A stretch of DNA of 55,807 nucleotides from Haloquadratum sp. (lineage in GTDB: Archaea; Halobacteriota; Halobacteria; Halobacteriales; Haloferacaceae): positions 1 to 55,807 of the forward strand of contig JAQCNF010000077.1 in the NCBI GenBank assembly GCA_028275165.1. Reading direction: 5' to 3'. The notes under the pieces are model-generated. The model was not told the origin of the DNA. It made no database searches and saw only the letters and a program-made list of their open reading frames with translations. This document shows, one piece after another, positions 17,547-25,934 of the stretch (positions within the stretch are counted from its first letter, which is position 1; every line of letters begins with the position of its first letter). Position numbers and translations under genes: made by a program.

Positions 17547-18737
17547 TTAGTCTGACTGCTCTGTCGCGACTCGCTCAAATGCATCCAGAATCACGCGTTT
17601 CGTCGTTGCTCCCTGTGTCGACCAGTGATGCGCATAATCGAGCATATCGTCGTATATGTTTGGTTTGCACCCAGCGGCTTTCGGATGCCCTCCGCCATTT
17701 ACATATCCAGCCACCTTGTGCGCCAGCGCAAAAGACTCTGATCCCCGAATTGAGGCGCTCCCAGCCGGCTTGACAATCACTGCTGCATCTGCACCCTGTG
17801 TTCGCAGCGCCTCTGCGACTTCGTTCTGTGAGCATCTGCCATACGTCACTCCGACAGTCCATGGCCCTACCTCAGTGAGTTCAGCACGATGCACCGCGGC
17901 CTCAATTAACTCTTGTTTCTCGGTGCGACGTAGATTAAGAAACTCATGAATGAGTGATGAAAGCTCGACACCATAGGTTCCAATTGCAGTGACATACTCT
18001 TCAGTGCTGACCCAGTATGCATAGTCGGCTATATCATCACTTCGGGGGTCTTCTTTCTGCCAGAGATCGTGATCGCGAGTCACTGCGGCTATCTCCTCCC
18101 ATCGCTCATCAAAGTCGTCTGACAGTCCCCGATAGGCGACATCCGTCGAACATTCTTGATCAGAGTCCCCAATCAGAAGTTCAACACCAGCTTCACGAAC
18201 CGCAGTGGCTGTTTCTATCTCCCATTGATGATGATCAAACCACCGAACTGACGAAGCTTTCGCCACGGCATCTGTCAGTGAATCCTTAATGTGATGAAAT
18301 CCATCCGGACAGAGGTCACAAATGTACAGATCAACACCCTGTGGCGCTGACTCTGCAACAAGCTCGAGTGTCTGACCAATCGAGTGAGGGCCTGCCCCAA
18401 CTATTCCAACTGCTGAATCAGTCGGCAATTCGATTTCATCACTCTCCGATGATTCCTCTTTGTTTCCCCGATATCGCTCAATGCGCGCCTGTAACTGTGT
18501 CTGATACGGTTCCCACGGGCGCAGATCATTATACTTTTCACGAATAAGAGCTGCACACCCGAGTCCATCAGCATCTGAGTCTGCAACCACGATAGCTGTT
18601 GCCTCACTCACCGTCGCTTCGATACGCTCAGCTTTTCGATCTGCATCGAGTGAATCGGGATAAAAAAAGCCAGCCCCAGGAAGCTGAGACTTCCGAGTAG
18701 TACTGAGACGCCCATCGTCAATAAGTGAGTCATCCAT
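17547..18737 (-). CDS. DHH family phosphoesterase
   Basis: The product has 396 residues. Motifs of the DHH/DHHA1 family are clear. VADSDADGLGCAALI is motif I with the metal-binding Asp residues, ICDLCPDG is a further Asp motif, WFDHHQWE is the DHH signature, and the C-terminal GGGHPKAAGC is the DHHA1 substrate-binding loop. Such enzymes cleave phosphodiester bonds in single-stranded nucleic acid, nanoRNA or cyclic dinucleotides with Mn. The N-terminal 30 residues are extra. It is cytoplasmic. Which substrate this archaeal type uses is not known to me. It is a single gene, convergent with the S6e run. Confidence 0.9.
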   Translation of the reverse strand: MDDSLIDDGRLSTTRKSQLPGAGFFYPDSLDADRKAERIEATVSEATAIVVADSDADGLGCAALIREKYNDLRPWEPYQTQLQARIERYRGNKEESSESDEIELPTDSAVGIVGAGPHSIGQTLELVAESAPQGVDLYICDLCPDGFHHIKDSLTDAVAKASSVRWFDHHQWEIETATAVREAGVELLIGDSDQECSTDVAYRGLSDDFDERWEEIAAVTRDHDLWQKEDPRSDDIADYAYWVSTEEYVTAIGTYGVELSSLIHEFLNLRRTEKQELIEAAVHRAELTEVGPWTVGVTYGRCSQNEVAEALRTQGADAAVIVKPAGSASIRGSESFALAHKVAGYVNGGGHPKAAGCKPNIYDDMLDYAHHWSTQGATTKRVILDAFERVATEQSD

Positions 18738-18839
18738 AGCTAACCTCAGGCTTGAGTATACAAAAACTGGCGTGGTTTAGCAGTTTACAGATGCTCACCC
18801 CCTGTTCTCAAGCAGCGAGCCATAGACGAACGAGTCGGG

Positions 18840-18900
18840 CAGGGATACAGCGTCCCTGAAATGTGAGTGCTGGTGTGCGAACGAATCGCGGAGCGATTCG
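18840..18900. repeat. Two adjacent hairpins upstream of a TnpB relic
   Basis: CAGGGA/TCCCTG (18840-18845, 18853-18858) and CGAATCGC/GCGATTCG (18882-18889, 18893-18900, loop GGA) are both perfect. They lie in a gene-free stretch between the DHH gene and a TnpB relic and may be an element end. Confidence 0.55.
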
Positions 18901-19095
18901 TCAACGCCGTCATCATCTCGCATACACTGTCTTGCTGCAGGCCCACAGGCATACGACCGATACAGCTGTGTTGAAATCATATTGATAGATAGACACGAAA
19001 CTGAGGGTTACGAGATCATCGAAGGTGAAGTGAAAGCAACTGACAATGGCGCTCACACTCGGGGTTCCAAATATCCAATTCCGAGGAATAACGCG

Positions 19096-19711
19096 ATGCA
19101 TTACGCCCACAGGTATCAATTCCACCCAACAGAAACCCAGCGCGAGACGGTGGACCATTGCCGCGATACCTGCAGGCAACTGTATAATCACGCACTCAGT
19201 GAGTTCACAAAGATTCCTGAGTCAGCAGGCACGCACAGCGCCCACAGCACGTTCCAGCCCATCAGAGACACGTTCGGTCAGTCGGTGGAACAACGACTAT
19301 CTACATCAATGCTCGAAACAGCTCGTTGAAGAAGCCAAGAAACACAGATGTACCCCATATCGCATTCGAGGACGTGGAGCAAATTCGCGATCGCATGAGC
19401 GATGGAAAGAAATTCCAGCAGTGAAGATTCAACGCGTGTAACAGCAAACTGAGTGCAAGCCAGAGCCGGCTGGCATCGTGGTTGAAACGTTGAGCCAGCG
19501 TACACCAGCCAGCAATGCTCAAAATGCGGCTATACACTTGAGGAGAACTGTGACGGACATGACGTCGCCTGCCTCAACTGTTCGCACTCGGGAAACGCTG
19601 ATCGTAACGCGGTCTCCGAACTCCGTTCGGCGGGCAGCAAAGTCACGCCGTGACTTTGCGACGGCGAAGAACGTTGCTCGGGAACTCGCACTCGAACTCC
19701 AGCAGGGGTAG
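19096..19711 (+). pseudogene. TnpB relic with intact N-terminus and zinc-ribbon pieces
   Basis: The N-terminal helix-turn region reads MHYAHRYQFHPTETQRETVD and CRQLYNHALSEF, followed by a stop at 19327. A new frame gives LVEEAKKHRCTHIAFEDVEQIRDRMS, and after a large deletion the zinc-ribbon QCSKCGYTLEENCDGHDVACLNC and GNADRNAV appears. The central RuvC region is mostly missing. Several frames are used, so no protein can be made. It is an IS1341-type orphan without TnpA. Confidence 0.8.
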
Positions 19712-19860
19712 AGATCCCTTGATCCAGGGGCGTTCAGTCAGTAGCCCTGAAGGTAGCGATTTTGATTGTGAATGCTGCTCAAGTAGCATCTGATACGTTC
19801 GTACTGGCAGAACGATAGTCCACTCACAAGTCCACGGCTGACGTCCCATGCGTCAGATTC

Positions 19861-20307
19861 TCAGAGAGACATCCCTGTTTCATCGTCAGCCAATTGCCGG
19901 ACGGTCAATACAGGCTGTTCAGCTGATCGTACAACCTCCTCAGCGACCGACCCTATGAGAAACCTATTTTCCCCATGTCGACCACGAGTTCCCATTGCGA
20001 TACAATCTGCATCCACCGAGACTGCATATTCAGTGATGGCTTGGGCTGGTTCTCCATATTGGATTGCAGTCTCCACTGGCTGGTGAGTCGCTTGCTCTAT
20101 GTCTGTCACCACCTGTTGACCACGACTAACAAGGTCAGTCTCCATTTCATCCCGAAGTTCAACAGGTGACTTCTCGATATCTGATGTGTCAACGACATAC
20201 AGGCAATGTACTGTTGCATCGAATCGGTCTGCTAAGTCCAGCGACACCTCAACTGCGCGCTGGACGCTGTCGGAACCATCGGTTGAGATGACGATTGTTT
20301 CGAACAC
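19861..20307 (-). CDS. Universal stress protein (UspA family)
   Basis: The product has 148 residues. It shows the Usp fold pattern, with the first strand FETIVISTDGSDSVQRAV and Asp for nucleotide binding. The ATP-binding motif G-x2-G-x9-G-S appears as MGTRGRHGENRFLIGSVAEEV near the C-terminus, which suggests an ATP-binding type. It is cytoplasmic. It is divergent from a second Usp gene 110 bases away, so the two may share a control region. Its role in stress response is inferred from the family. Confidence 0.9.
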   Translation of the reverse strand: MFETIVISTDGSDSVQRAVEVSLDLADRFDATVHCLYVVDTSDIEKSPVELRDEMETDLVSRGQQVVTDIEQATHQPVETAIQYGEPAQAITEYAVSVDADCIAMGTRGRHGENRFLIGSVAEEVVRSAEQPVLTVRQLADDETGMSL

Positions 20308-20416
20308 ATCATTATCTCAGTCAGTCGATTTTTAAACCCAACCATTCCTGTAGATTGCCCTTTGAGCCAAAGACGAGTAGAATAAGTTTTCTCTCTTAGC
20401 CACGACAGCATCGGAC

Positions 20417-20875
20417 ATGAGTGATTGCCGGTCGCCATCTATAAAGCGTATTCTCATCCCAGTGGATGCCAGCAATAAGTCAACAGAGGCCCTCAAATAT
20501 GCAGTCGCGATCGCTGCCATGTATGACGCTGCAGTTCATGTTGTCCAAGTATTCGGTGAAGACTCAGCTCGGGCAATCAAGGCTGGAGAGGGAGACACAG
20601 AGCAGATAGCCGCCGATGGACAGTCGATTACTGACACGGCGACAACGATGGCTAAAGAGGCAGGAGTATCACTGTCAACTTCTGTGGCATACGGCTTCTC
20701 GCCAGAAATAAAATTACGCCACCCTGGAAGTGTGATCTTGGATACTGCAGACGAGGTCAATGCAGACTTTCTTGTCGTCCCAAGAGAGCCTCAGTCAGGA
20801 ACTCCAGGCGAAGTGTTATCGAAAGCTGCAGAGTATGCTTTGTTATACGCAACCCAACCTGTTTTGTCGGTGTAG
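20417..20875 (+). CDS. Universal stress protein (UspA family), second copy
   Basis: The product has 152 residues. The opening RILIPVDASNKSTEALKYAV and the middle AAVHVVQVFGED are standard Usp features. The usual ATP-binding GxxG block is replaced by VPREPQSGTPGEVLSKAAEYAL, so nucleotide binding is less certain than in the divergent neighbour. It ends TQPVLSV. It may form a heterodimer with the adjacent Usp, but that is inference. Confidence 0.88.
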   Translation: MSDCRSPSIKRILIPVDASNKSTEALKYAVAIAAMYDAAVHVVQVFGEDSARAIKAGEGDTEQIAADGQSITDTATTMAKEAGVSLSTSVAYGFSPEIKLRHPGSVILDTADEVNADFLVVPREPQSGTPGEVLSKAAEYALLYATQPVLSV

Positions 20876-21064
20876 CCTTCTCTTAGCAGTTGTTGGCAAT
20901 GTGATCTACTTTAGTCAGTCTGACCAATCTAAACGCTGTTGAATCTTCGCTGGTCATTACTTATTTGTCAGTACTCCTGCTTTGGCTTTTCGATACGTTT
21001 GTTGAGGTATATTTCATCTGGAATGGCTACCACCCTCGAACCCGCTCCAAAACTGTGCTCTGAA
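20876..21064. other. Spacer, nothing recognised
   Basis: The stretch is an A/T-rich region between the Usp gene and a decayed minus-strand gene. No gene or hairpin is evident. Confidence 0.4.
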
Positions 21065-21490
21065 CTACACCTGAGATTGAACAGTGATCAGGCTCTTAAC
21101 CTCATCCTTTGCAATAGTTAAGTATTTGAATATTTGTTCTCTTTTCATAGATGACTCAATGTCATTATTTAACGAGGCATCATAAATCTCGTTCAAAAAG
21201 TCCCATATCTCGTCGTCATCTTGTCAGATATGATCTGAGATTATCCTATCTTCTATCGTAGCGTAATCCACTTTGTTTGGATCAAATTCGGTTGCTCCGA
21301 TATGTACATCTTCAATCCACAAAGGCTCCTCAGCAATTACCAAAGCGGGGTAATCTTTCGAGGATAGATTATCAGTAATAGCGTCCCATGTGATTGGAGT
21401 GAGCCGATCTCTATCAATAATCGCCACTTCTAACCCTAATCTGTGACGATCAATAACTGTTAGACAATCATCAAGTTTCTTGAATTGTAG
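21065..21490 (-). pseudogene. Decayed gene with in-frame TGA and lost 5' end
   Basis: One minus-strand frame reads a protein-like sequence from KKLDDCLTVIDRHRLGLEV to YATIEDRIISDHI. It meets a TGA at 21224-21226, and then continues in the same frame as QDDDEIWDFLNEIYD to a TAG at 21065. The sequence on both sides is acidic and coherent, so this was a single gene. The 5' end runs into the region upstream of the helix-turn-helix gene and has no start. I do not recognise the family. Confidence 0.65.
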
Positions 21491-21506
21491 AGTGCAACAA
21501 CAAGAG

Positions 21507-21782
21507 ATGGTCAACGAGAACGACGAGCCGAACAAACGGGAAGAAACCGTTCTGAGGCTGTTCAAAAAGGGAAGAAAATCTGGAGAACTGTGGGGACGTG
21601 TGAACCCACGGTACCTCCGCGAGAACTCCGAATTGGACAAAGGGCAGGTGGAGCACGCGCTCCGGAATCTGAAAAATGCTGGATGGGTGGAGCAGCTGAA
21701 TCGTGGTGGACTCTCCGAACTGGTTGAGGATCCGCGTGAGAATGACTGGCCGTCATCAGGATTGGCGAGAATTCGCCCATAG
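21507..21782 (+). CDS. Winged helix-turn-helix regulator
   Basis: The product has 91 residues from ATG 21507. The core ETVLRLFKKGRKSGELWGRV, NPRYLRENSELDKGQVEHALRNL and AGWVEQL has the helix-turn-helix plus wing pattern of MarR-like haloarchaeal regulators, ending LVEDPREND. Small proteins of this kind are common in haloarchaeal plasmids and mobile regions. It precedes a decayed gene (DUF7718-like) and a small acidic ORF on the same strand, and could have regulated them. The local G+C is higher than in the Usp genes, in line with transfer. Confidence 0.7.
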   Translation: MVNENDEPNKREETVLRLFKKGRKSGELWGRVNPRYLRENSELDKGQVEHALRNLKNAGWVEQLNRGGLSELVEDPRENDWPSSGLARIRP

Positions 21783-21842
21783 ATGGGGCGTCGAAACGTC
21801 CCATCGCATCATTGAGTGTCGGTTTGCTGTGTGTGATGAGGA

Positions 21843-22194
21843 ATGACGGAGGAGCCAGAGGGGTACGACCGAGAGTTCACGACAATCATCAACCGGCGCA
21901 GATACGCGCTGGACTCTCGACAGACCGTGGCGACGTGACGCGGTTCTTCGCCCAGTTGGAGTACTGGCTTGACGGTGAGTGGCTTGAGGTCGTTCGGTTC
22001 GATCACAACCCCGACACGGATTTCGGCCACGACATCATGGAAGACGGCCTCCACATGGACATCTGCCGTGATGGAGAGAAGCACCGCGTGAAAGACGACT
22101 TCCCGCCGGTGGAGTTAAACCGCGCTACTGTACGACAGACATCTGCGAGCACGCCGACCGGCTCATCAGGAGATTCGAAACATGCACAACGTGA
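21843..22194 (+). pseudogene. DUF7718-like gene broken by two frameshifts
   Basis: The start MTEEPEGYDREFTTIINR lies in one frame. The middle, RAGLSTDRGDVTRFFAQLEYW to VKDDFPPVELNRA, continues in a second. The end, YCTTDICEHADRLIRRFE, lies in a third before a TGA. The three pieces join into one plausible protein of about 115 residues that fits what I remember as DUF7718. Single-base changes near 21895 and 22122 explain the breaks. A longer ORF through the middle piece is therefore a composite and not a real product. Confidence 0.65.
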
Positions 22195-22207
22195 ACGAGA
22201 CCGACCG

Positions 22208-22357
22208 ATGACCGAGGAAGAAATTGAGGACGTAGCCGAGGCAGCCGACGAGCTCGGTGAGCGAATGGTCCAAGCTCTTGCGGAGGAGACAGGCCGCGAT
22301 CCCGACGAGTTCGACATTGACTCCGAGGGTTACGAGTTTCCCGGGCCCGACACCTGA
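22208..22357 (+). CDS. Small acidic hypothetical protein
   Basis: The product has 49 residues from an ATG 13 bases after the broken DUF7718-like gene. It is very acidic (TEEEIEDVAEAADELGER, GRDPDEFDIDSEGYEF), with a helical first half. Small proteins like this often follow DUF7718 genes in haloarchaea as far as I recall, so it was probably the second gene of that pair and may be the intact survivor. The function is unknown; a partner or antitoxin-like role is speculation. Confidence 0.55.
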   Translation: MTEEEIEDVAEAADELGERMVQALAEETGRDPDEFDIDSEGYEFPGPDT

Positions 22358-22372
22358 GAGCGGGGACAGTTC

Positions 22373-23158
22373 TTGCTGGCGGTGTTTGACCGGTGTTATT
22401 TAAAAGGCATCAGGAGACATCTACGGGCAGTGGACGAAAATCCCAGCTTCGACCCCGAGAAAACCGAATACGTTGTCGATCTGGGAGTAGGAGAGGAAGA
22501 TCCAGACAAGTCCCGACTTCCTCGAATCAAAGCCATTGAGGAGCATCTCAAAGAGCGATACGAGCTGATCCACGGTGATCTTGACTCGGGAGAGGTCCTA
22601 CGCCACGACAACGGCGTGTGGATCACAAGCAACAACCGAGGGTATTACAATCTAAAGCACCAGCTTCCTAGCGCGATCATCGAACACGACGACCTGGCCG
22701 CTGCTGTCGGAGAGTTAGATTTCTTGGCGATACACGGTGGCGCTGATGAACTGCCCATATTCGGACGGAAGTTCTCGGTCAACGACCTCGCCCGCCCGCT
22801 CCTGCTGGCAACGCTCCTCAAGAACGAAACGCCCAACAGCGTCGTTAAAGTTCTGGATGATGGCGAGTACGTCGAAGACCTCAATCTCTCGAAGGTAGTG
22901 AGCCAATCCTCGCTCTCCGGGTACGGGGGTGACGTATCCGAATTCTTCAACCCGTACTGCAGCCGTCTTCAGGATGATGTGATCGAGTTCGTCCAGGGCA
23001 CGAAACACGAGGAACTCGTACCACCGCCACCGACGCTCGCCGCCGATGCTAAACCCCTCCGCGACTTGCAGCTGATCAGCCGCGATCTCCGCCAGAGGGC
23101 GCTGAAGTTTCTCCAGTTCAAGCGTGTCTCAACAACACCACTCACAACAGAAACGTGA
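22373..23158 (+). CDS. Unrecognised protein, possibly 5'-truncated
   Basis: The frame gives up to 261 residues from a TTG; no good ATG is near, so the true 5' end may be lost. I do not recognise the family. The sequence is coherent and acidic: FDPEKTEYVVDLGVGEEDPD, then GVWITSNNRGYYNLKHQLPS, DFLAIHGGADELPIFGRKFS, and a long helical C-terminus. It overlaps the next gene by TGATG, so the two were translated together. G+C is visibly higher than in the neighbouring core genes. The context (regulator, decayed genes, TnpB element) points to an acquired cassette. Confidence 0.6.
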   Translation: MLAVFDRCYLKGIRRHLRAVDENPSFDPEKTEYVVDLGVGEEDPDKSRLPRIKAIEEHLKERYELIHGDLDSGEVLRHDNGVWITSNNRGYYNLKHQLPSAIIEHDDLAAAVGELDFLAIHGGADELPIFGRKFSVNDLARPLLLATLLKNETPNSVVKVLDDGEYVEDLNLSKVVSQSSLSGYGGDVSEFFNPYCSRLQDDVIEFVQGTKHEELVPPPPTLAADAKPLRDLQLISRDLRQRALKFLQFKRVSTTPLTTET

Positions 23159-23486
23159 TGTTCAAACTGCTGGATGTTGCCTGCCTCCACGGGACGACGA
23201 TGGAGCCCTCACAGGAGGCCATCGAGGGGAAACCGTGGCTCTGGAGCGGTGACGCACCGAAGCGCCGGAACTTCCTCAACCATCTGACCAAGTCCAGTCG
23301 GAAGGAGATCATGTCGATGTTCCTACCGGCGAACGGAAAGACGGGAACTACTGGAAAGCAATCGCGTTTCTGAGTAACATGATTGACGATCCGGCGTCAC
23401 TCGAAATTGGGGAAGTTCCCGAGGGTGACCTATCAGAATTCAGTGAGATGATTCGGAACGAATATTACCTGAAATTTAACGCCTAA
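23158..23486 (+). pseudogene. Unrecognised gene with one frameshift
   Basis: The ATG overlaps the stop of the previous gene. The first frame reads MFKLLDVACLHGTTMEPS through KPWLWSGDAPKRRNFLNHL to EIMSMFLPAN, then a base change near 23330 moves it to a frame reading NYWKAIAFLSNMIDDPASLE and ending EYYLKFNA at a TAA. Joined, it would be about 109 residues. The family is unknown. The overlap suggests that it worked with the upstream protein. Confidence 0.6.
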
Positions 23487-23649
23487 AGGATGTCCTACCT
23501 GCTGCACCCTCGAACTGGATAACAATCCCCAAACTGCCAAGGACTGTGAGGACACGTATTTTGAGACATATCCCACCTACCCTTCGCTATCGACTCTTTA
23601 TCAAGCTGCCTTCGCTCACATAGGCACAAGCTGCTTCCTCAAAAACGAA
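23487..23649. other. Tail region of the TnpB element
   Basis: The stretch has no gene. It lies just 3' of the minus-strand TnpB relic and probably includes its right end. Confidence 0.4.
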
Positions 23650-24572
23650 CCACGACTGCGACGAATAGGTTGTGTGGCAGGTAGTTCATTGACAGGACCT
23701 ATGAATTGGATAAGAATGAGATACTGCCGCACATGTGATGTATTCACAAACGATACACGGCTTCTCGAACTGCTGACTCCACTCCACGATGTGCCGAGAC
23801 AGCTTGTGGAGTCGGCCGCGGACAACCGTTCCTCACGCCCTTCCAACGTGTGGTGGATGCTATCCCTCCCTGCGTTCTGGACGCGCTTCCGCATCGTAAA
23901 GCAGCAGTGCCGCTCAAACTTGATTTCAGGGAAGTCGATGACCAGCGTGCCCTCAATACTATCTTCGGACAAAGCGGTGAGGGCCACGTTGTCCTCGTTC
24001 ACGTCTACACCGACGACCGTCCGCGAGTCCTCCCTGTCTCGAACGATCTGTTCGGTGTTGGTGACATTGACGTGCAACTCGGGAGTGTCGTTGTAGAATA
24101 GAGCTTCTGCCGTCCCAATCTCCCACCCGTCGCTCGTGAGCGCGGTCTCGAGAATGTTGAGGTGGGCGTCACTCCCTTTGAGGACACGCTTGAGGCGTTT
24201 GTACGGGTCCGCGTACGGAACACCCCGTCACCATTGTCAGTGAACGACAGGTTGTACCCTTTCTGGTAGTCCGCGCGAAGCGGGTACGCACCATCCTCGG
24301 TGTGAGTCAAGAGTCCGAAGTCATTGTACTTATGATAGTTCTCCATCGCGTCGAGAGCCTTGGCAACGACGCGCTAAGTCGTTCACGAGCTTGGCATCGT
24401 CGGTCATGCAGTCGGGAATGTTGTCCCAGTCTGCGCCGTCTTTGGCAAGTCGGATGGTCTCGTCGTACACTCGACGGGCTTTGAGCGTGGCGTCGTACAA
24501 CAGACCCTCGCTGTCACTCTGGATGTTGAGTTGGAAGTCCAGCCTTTTTATGAGAGCCTCTGAGTCGGTCAT
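23650..24572 (-). pseudogene. TnpB relic paired with DUF2080 gene
   Basis: The minus-strand start MTDSEALIKRLDFQLNIQ and VYDETIRLAKDGADW is the N-terminus of a TnpB found with DUF2080 proteins. After frame changes come NYHKYNDFGLLTHTEDGAYP and VVGVDVNEDNVALTAL, the RuvC-I motif with its Asp kept, then IDFPEIKFERH. A frameshift and large deletion remove the rest, including the zinc-ribbon. The ATG overlaps the DUF2080 stop by ATGA, the normal arrangement of the intact element. Confidence 0.8.
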
Positions 24573-24724
24573 TCTTCGTCTTGTTCAGCGGGTTCTGAGG
24601 TTCGGGCGACTTTCACTTTGGCTCCACGCCAGCATTTAGCGACGGTGACGTGTGCGCTGTTCCCGAACAGTTTGACCTCGCCGTCGAGAACTTCTTCGCT
24701 GTCGATTTCAAATCGATCCCGCAC
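24569..24724 (-). CDS. DUF2080 family transposon-encoded protein
   Basis: The product has 51 residues from the GTG at 24724; a TTG at 24781 would add 19 residues but makes a poorer start. The sequence DRFEIDSEEVLDGEVKLFGNSAHVTVAKCWRGAKVKVART followed by an acidic tail is the DUF2080 pattern. The fold resembles AbrB/SpoVT swapped-hairpin DNA-binding proteins, including the NSAHV(T)VPK-like strand. It is the usual companion of this TnpB type and probably binds the element or its promoter. The small gene looks intact although TnpB is broken. Confidence 0.8.
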   Translation of the reverse strand: MRDRFEIDSEEVLDGEVKLFGNSAHVTVAKCWRGAKVKVARTSEPAEQDEE

Positions 24725-24783
24725 ATGAATGTATACATCTATATGTAACGGAATTTGTTCCTTAGAGCGTATGGGCTTCAAGC

Positions 24784-24808
24784 CTCGGGGTCAGTTCAAA
24801 GCCCCGAG
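24784..24808. repeat. Left-end hairpin of DUF2080/TnpB element
   Basis: CTCGGGG (24784-24790) and CCCCGAG (24802-24808) form a 7-bp stem directly upstream of the DUF2080 gene. The core CGGGGTCA recurs at 2431, 48118 and 50842. Confidence 0.6.
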
Positions 24809-24947
24809 CCACTGGACCTGCTCAGCCTGTAGAGAGTGCTCTGTGATTGAGGCCATGATGGAGTGAATTGATATCCTCGCCGATCAGCGACTGCCGATAT
24901 CATGTGACGTGAGAGTGTCACGCTATTCAATAGATGGGCGTGGTAGC

Positions 24948-25490
24948 TTACTCGTCTGCGGCAAGACGAATACTCATCTCTATTTCAAAACTCTCGGTCT
25001 CGCACATCTCAAATCCAACTTTCTCATAGAGTGCAACAGCAGCGTGGTTCCACCGTTCGACGGTGAGCCATACCTTTGAGACGTCTTGAGCGGCACCGTA
25101 GCCCAGCAGTGCGTTGACCAGCTGTGTTCCTATTCCGGCTTGTTGAAACGCCTGTAGGACGAAGATAGCTAGCTCGAATGCCTCCTCATCAGGAACAAGC
25201 GTTGCATGGCCCGCGACTGTATCGTTATGCCATGCAACCACATTCAAACAGTTTCCGTCAAGAATATTTGCGAGCCAGTCTCGTATCCGGTCCTCTTGGC
25301 TTGGCGGAATTCCCTGTGCACGATCTGCTGGATCAAACTGATCATACATGTTGACAATCGCTTCGAATTCTGTGCTTGTCTCCGCATAGCTTCGAATTTG
25401 AATACTTCGTTCCTCACCATCTACAAAATTGAGTGGAGGCGGATCAAATCCTTCACTCACTGTCTCGGGGTACCCACGATTGTGGTTCAT
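24948..25490 (-). CDS. GNAT family N-acetyltransferase
   Basis: The product has 180 residues. The acetyl-CoA binding motif A appears as LAIFVLQAFQQAGIGTQLVNALL (Q-x-x-G-I-G), followed by VWLTVERWNHAAVALYEKVGFEM, the classic motif B with Asn and Tyr. The first 50 residues carry SIQIRSYAETSTEFEAIV. It transfers an acetyl group to an amine on a small molecule or protein; the target is unknown. Its ATG overlaps the stop of the upstream Usp gene by ATGA, so the two form an operon. Confidence 0.88.
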   Translation of the reverse strand: MNHNRGYPETVSEGFDPPPLNFVDGEERSIQIRSYAETSTEFEAIVNMYDQFDPADRAQGIPPSQEDRIRDWLANILDGNCLNVVAWHNDTVAGHATLVPDEEAFELAIFVLQAFQQAGIGTQLVNALLGYGAAQDVSKVWLTVERWNHAAVALYEKVGFEMCETESFEIEMSIRLAADE

Positions 25491-25855
25491 CGAACCAGCG
25501 TCACCGTAACGTGTGAATTCAACAAGACGAACTCCGCAAGGCTACTAATTTGAATCTTGCCCATTGGACTGGTCTCTCCGCCGCCAATAATGAGGTGATC
25601 AAAATCCTCTGATTCGGCATATTCAACAAGTCTGCTACCAGGATTGCCTTCAAGATGCGTGATGTTTGCCGTGATATCCTCATTTTCAATAACCGAGCGC
25701 ACCTCGTTTTTGATTTCACCACGGGATTTGTCTGTCTCTGGGGTGTCAAGAATAGCGATTGTCACGTTTTCATCGAACATAGCCGCTCGTCTGACCGATT
25801 TTTCAAGTGCCTGAATCGAATCAGGGGATCCGTTGACGCCCACAAGGACTCTCAT
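25487..25855 (-). CDS. Universal stress protein (UspA family), short
   Basis: The product has 122 residues from ATG 25855 (MRVLVGVNGSPDSIQALEK). A longer frame upstream is not used because its sequence is Ser-rich and overlaps the divergent gene. The C-terminal IIGGGETSPMGKIQISSLAEFVL is the Usp nucleotide-binding block with G-x2-G changed to GGGETSPMG. It is translationally coupled to the GNAT gene downstream. The pairing of Usp with an acetyltransferase hints at regulation by acetylation, but this is inference. Confidence 0.85.
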   Translation of the reverse strand: MRVLVGVNGSPDSIQALEKSVRRAAMFDENVTIAILDTPETDKSRGEIKNEVRSVIENEDITANITHLEGNPGSRLVEYAESEDFDHLIIGGGETSPMGKIQISSLAEFVLLNSHVTVTLVR

Positions 25856-25934
25856 ATCCGATAGCGTCTGCACGAAGGCAGAAAAACAATTGGATGACAG
25901 AACACTTTTTGATATCACAGTGTCACCCGCTGAT

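Noticed and set aside
21224..21226. TGA as selenocysteine codon
   Set aside because: Haloarchaea are not known to use selenocysteine, the gene lacks a start and a SECIS-like element is not seen.
21812..22357. 181-codon ORF as one protein
   Set aside because: It joins the middle of a frameshifted gene to a separate small ORF. Better matches to start and end lie in other frames.
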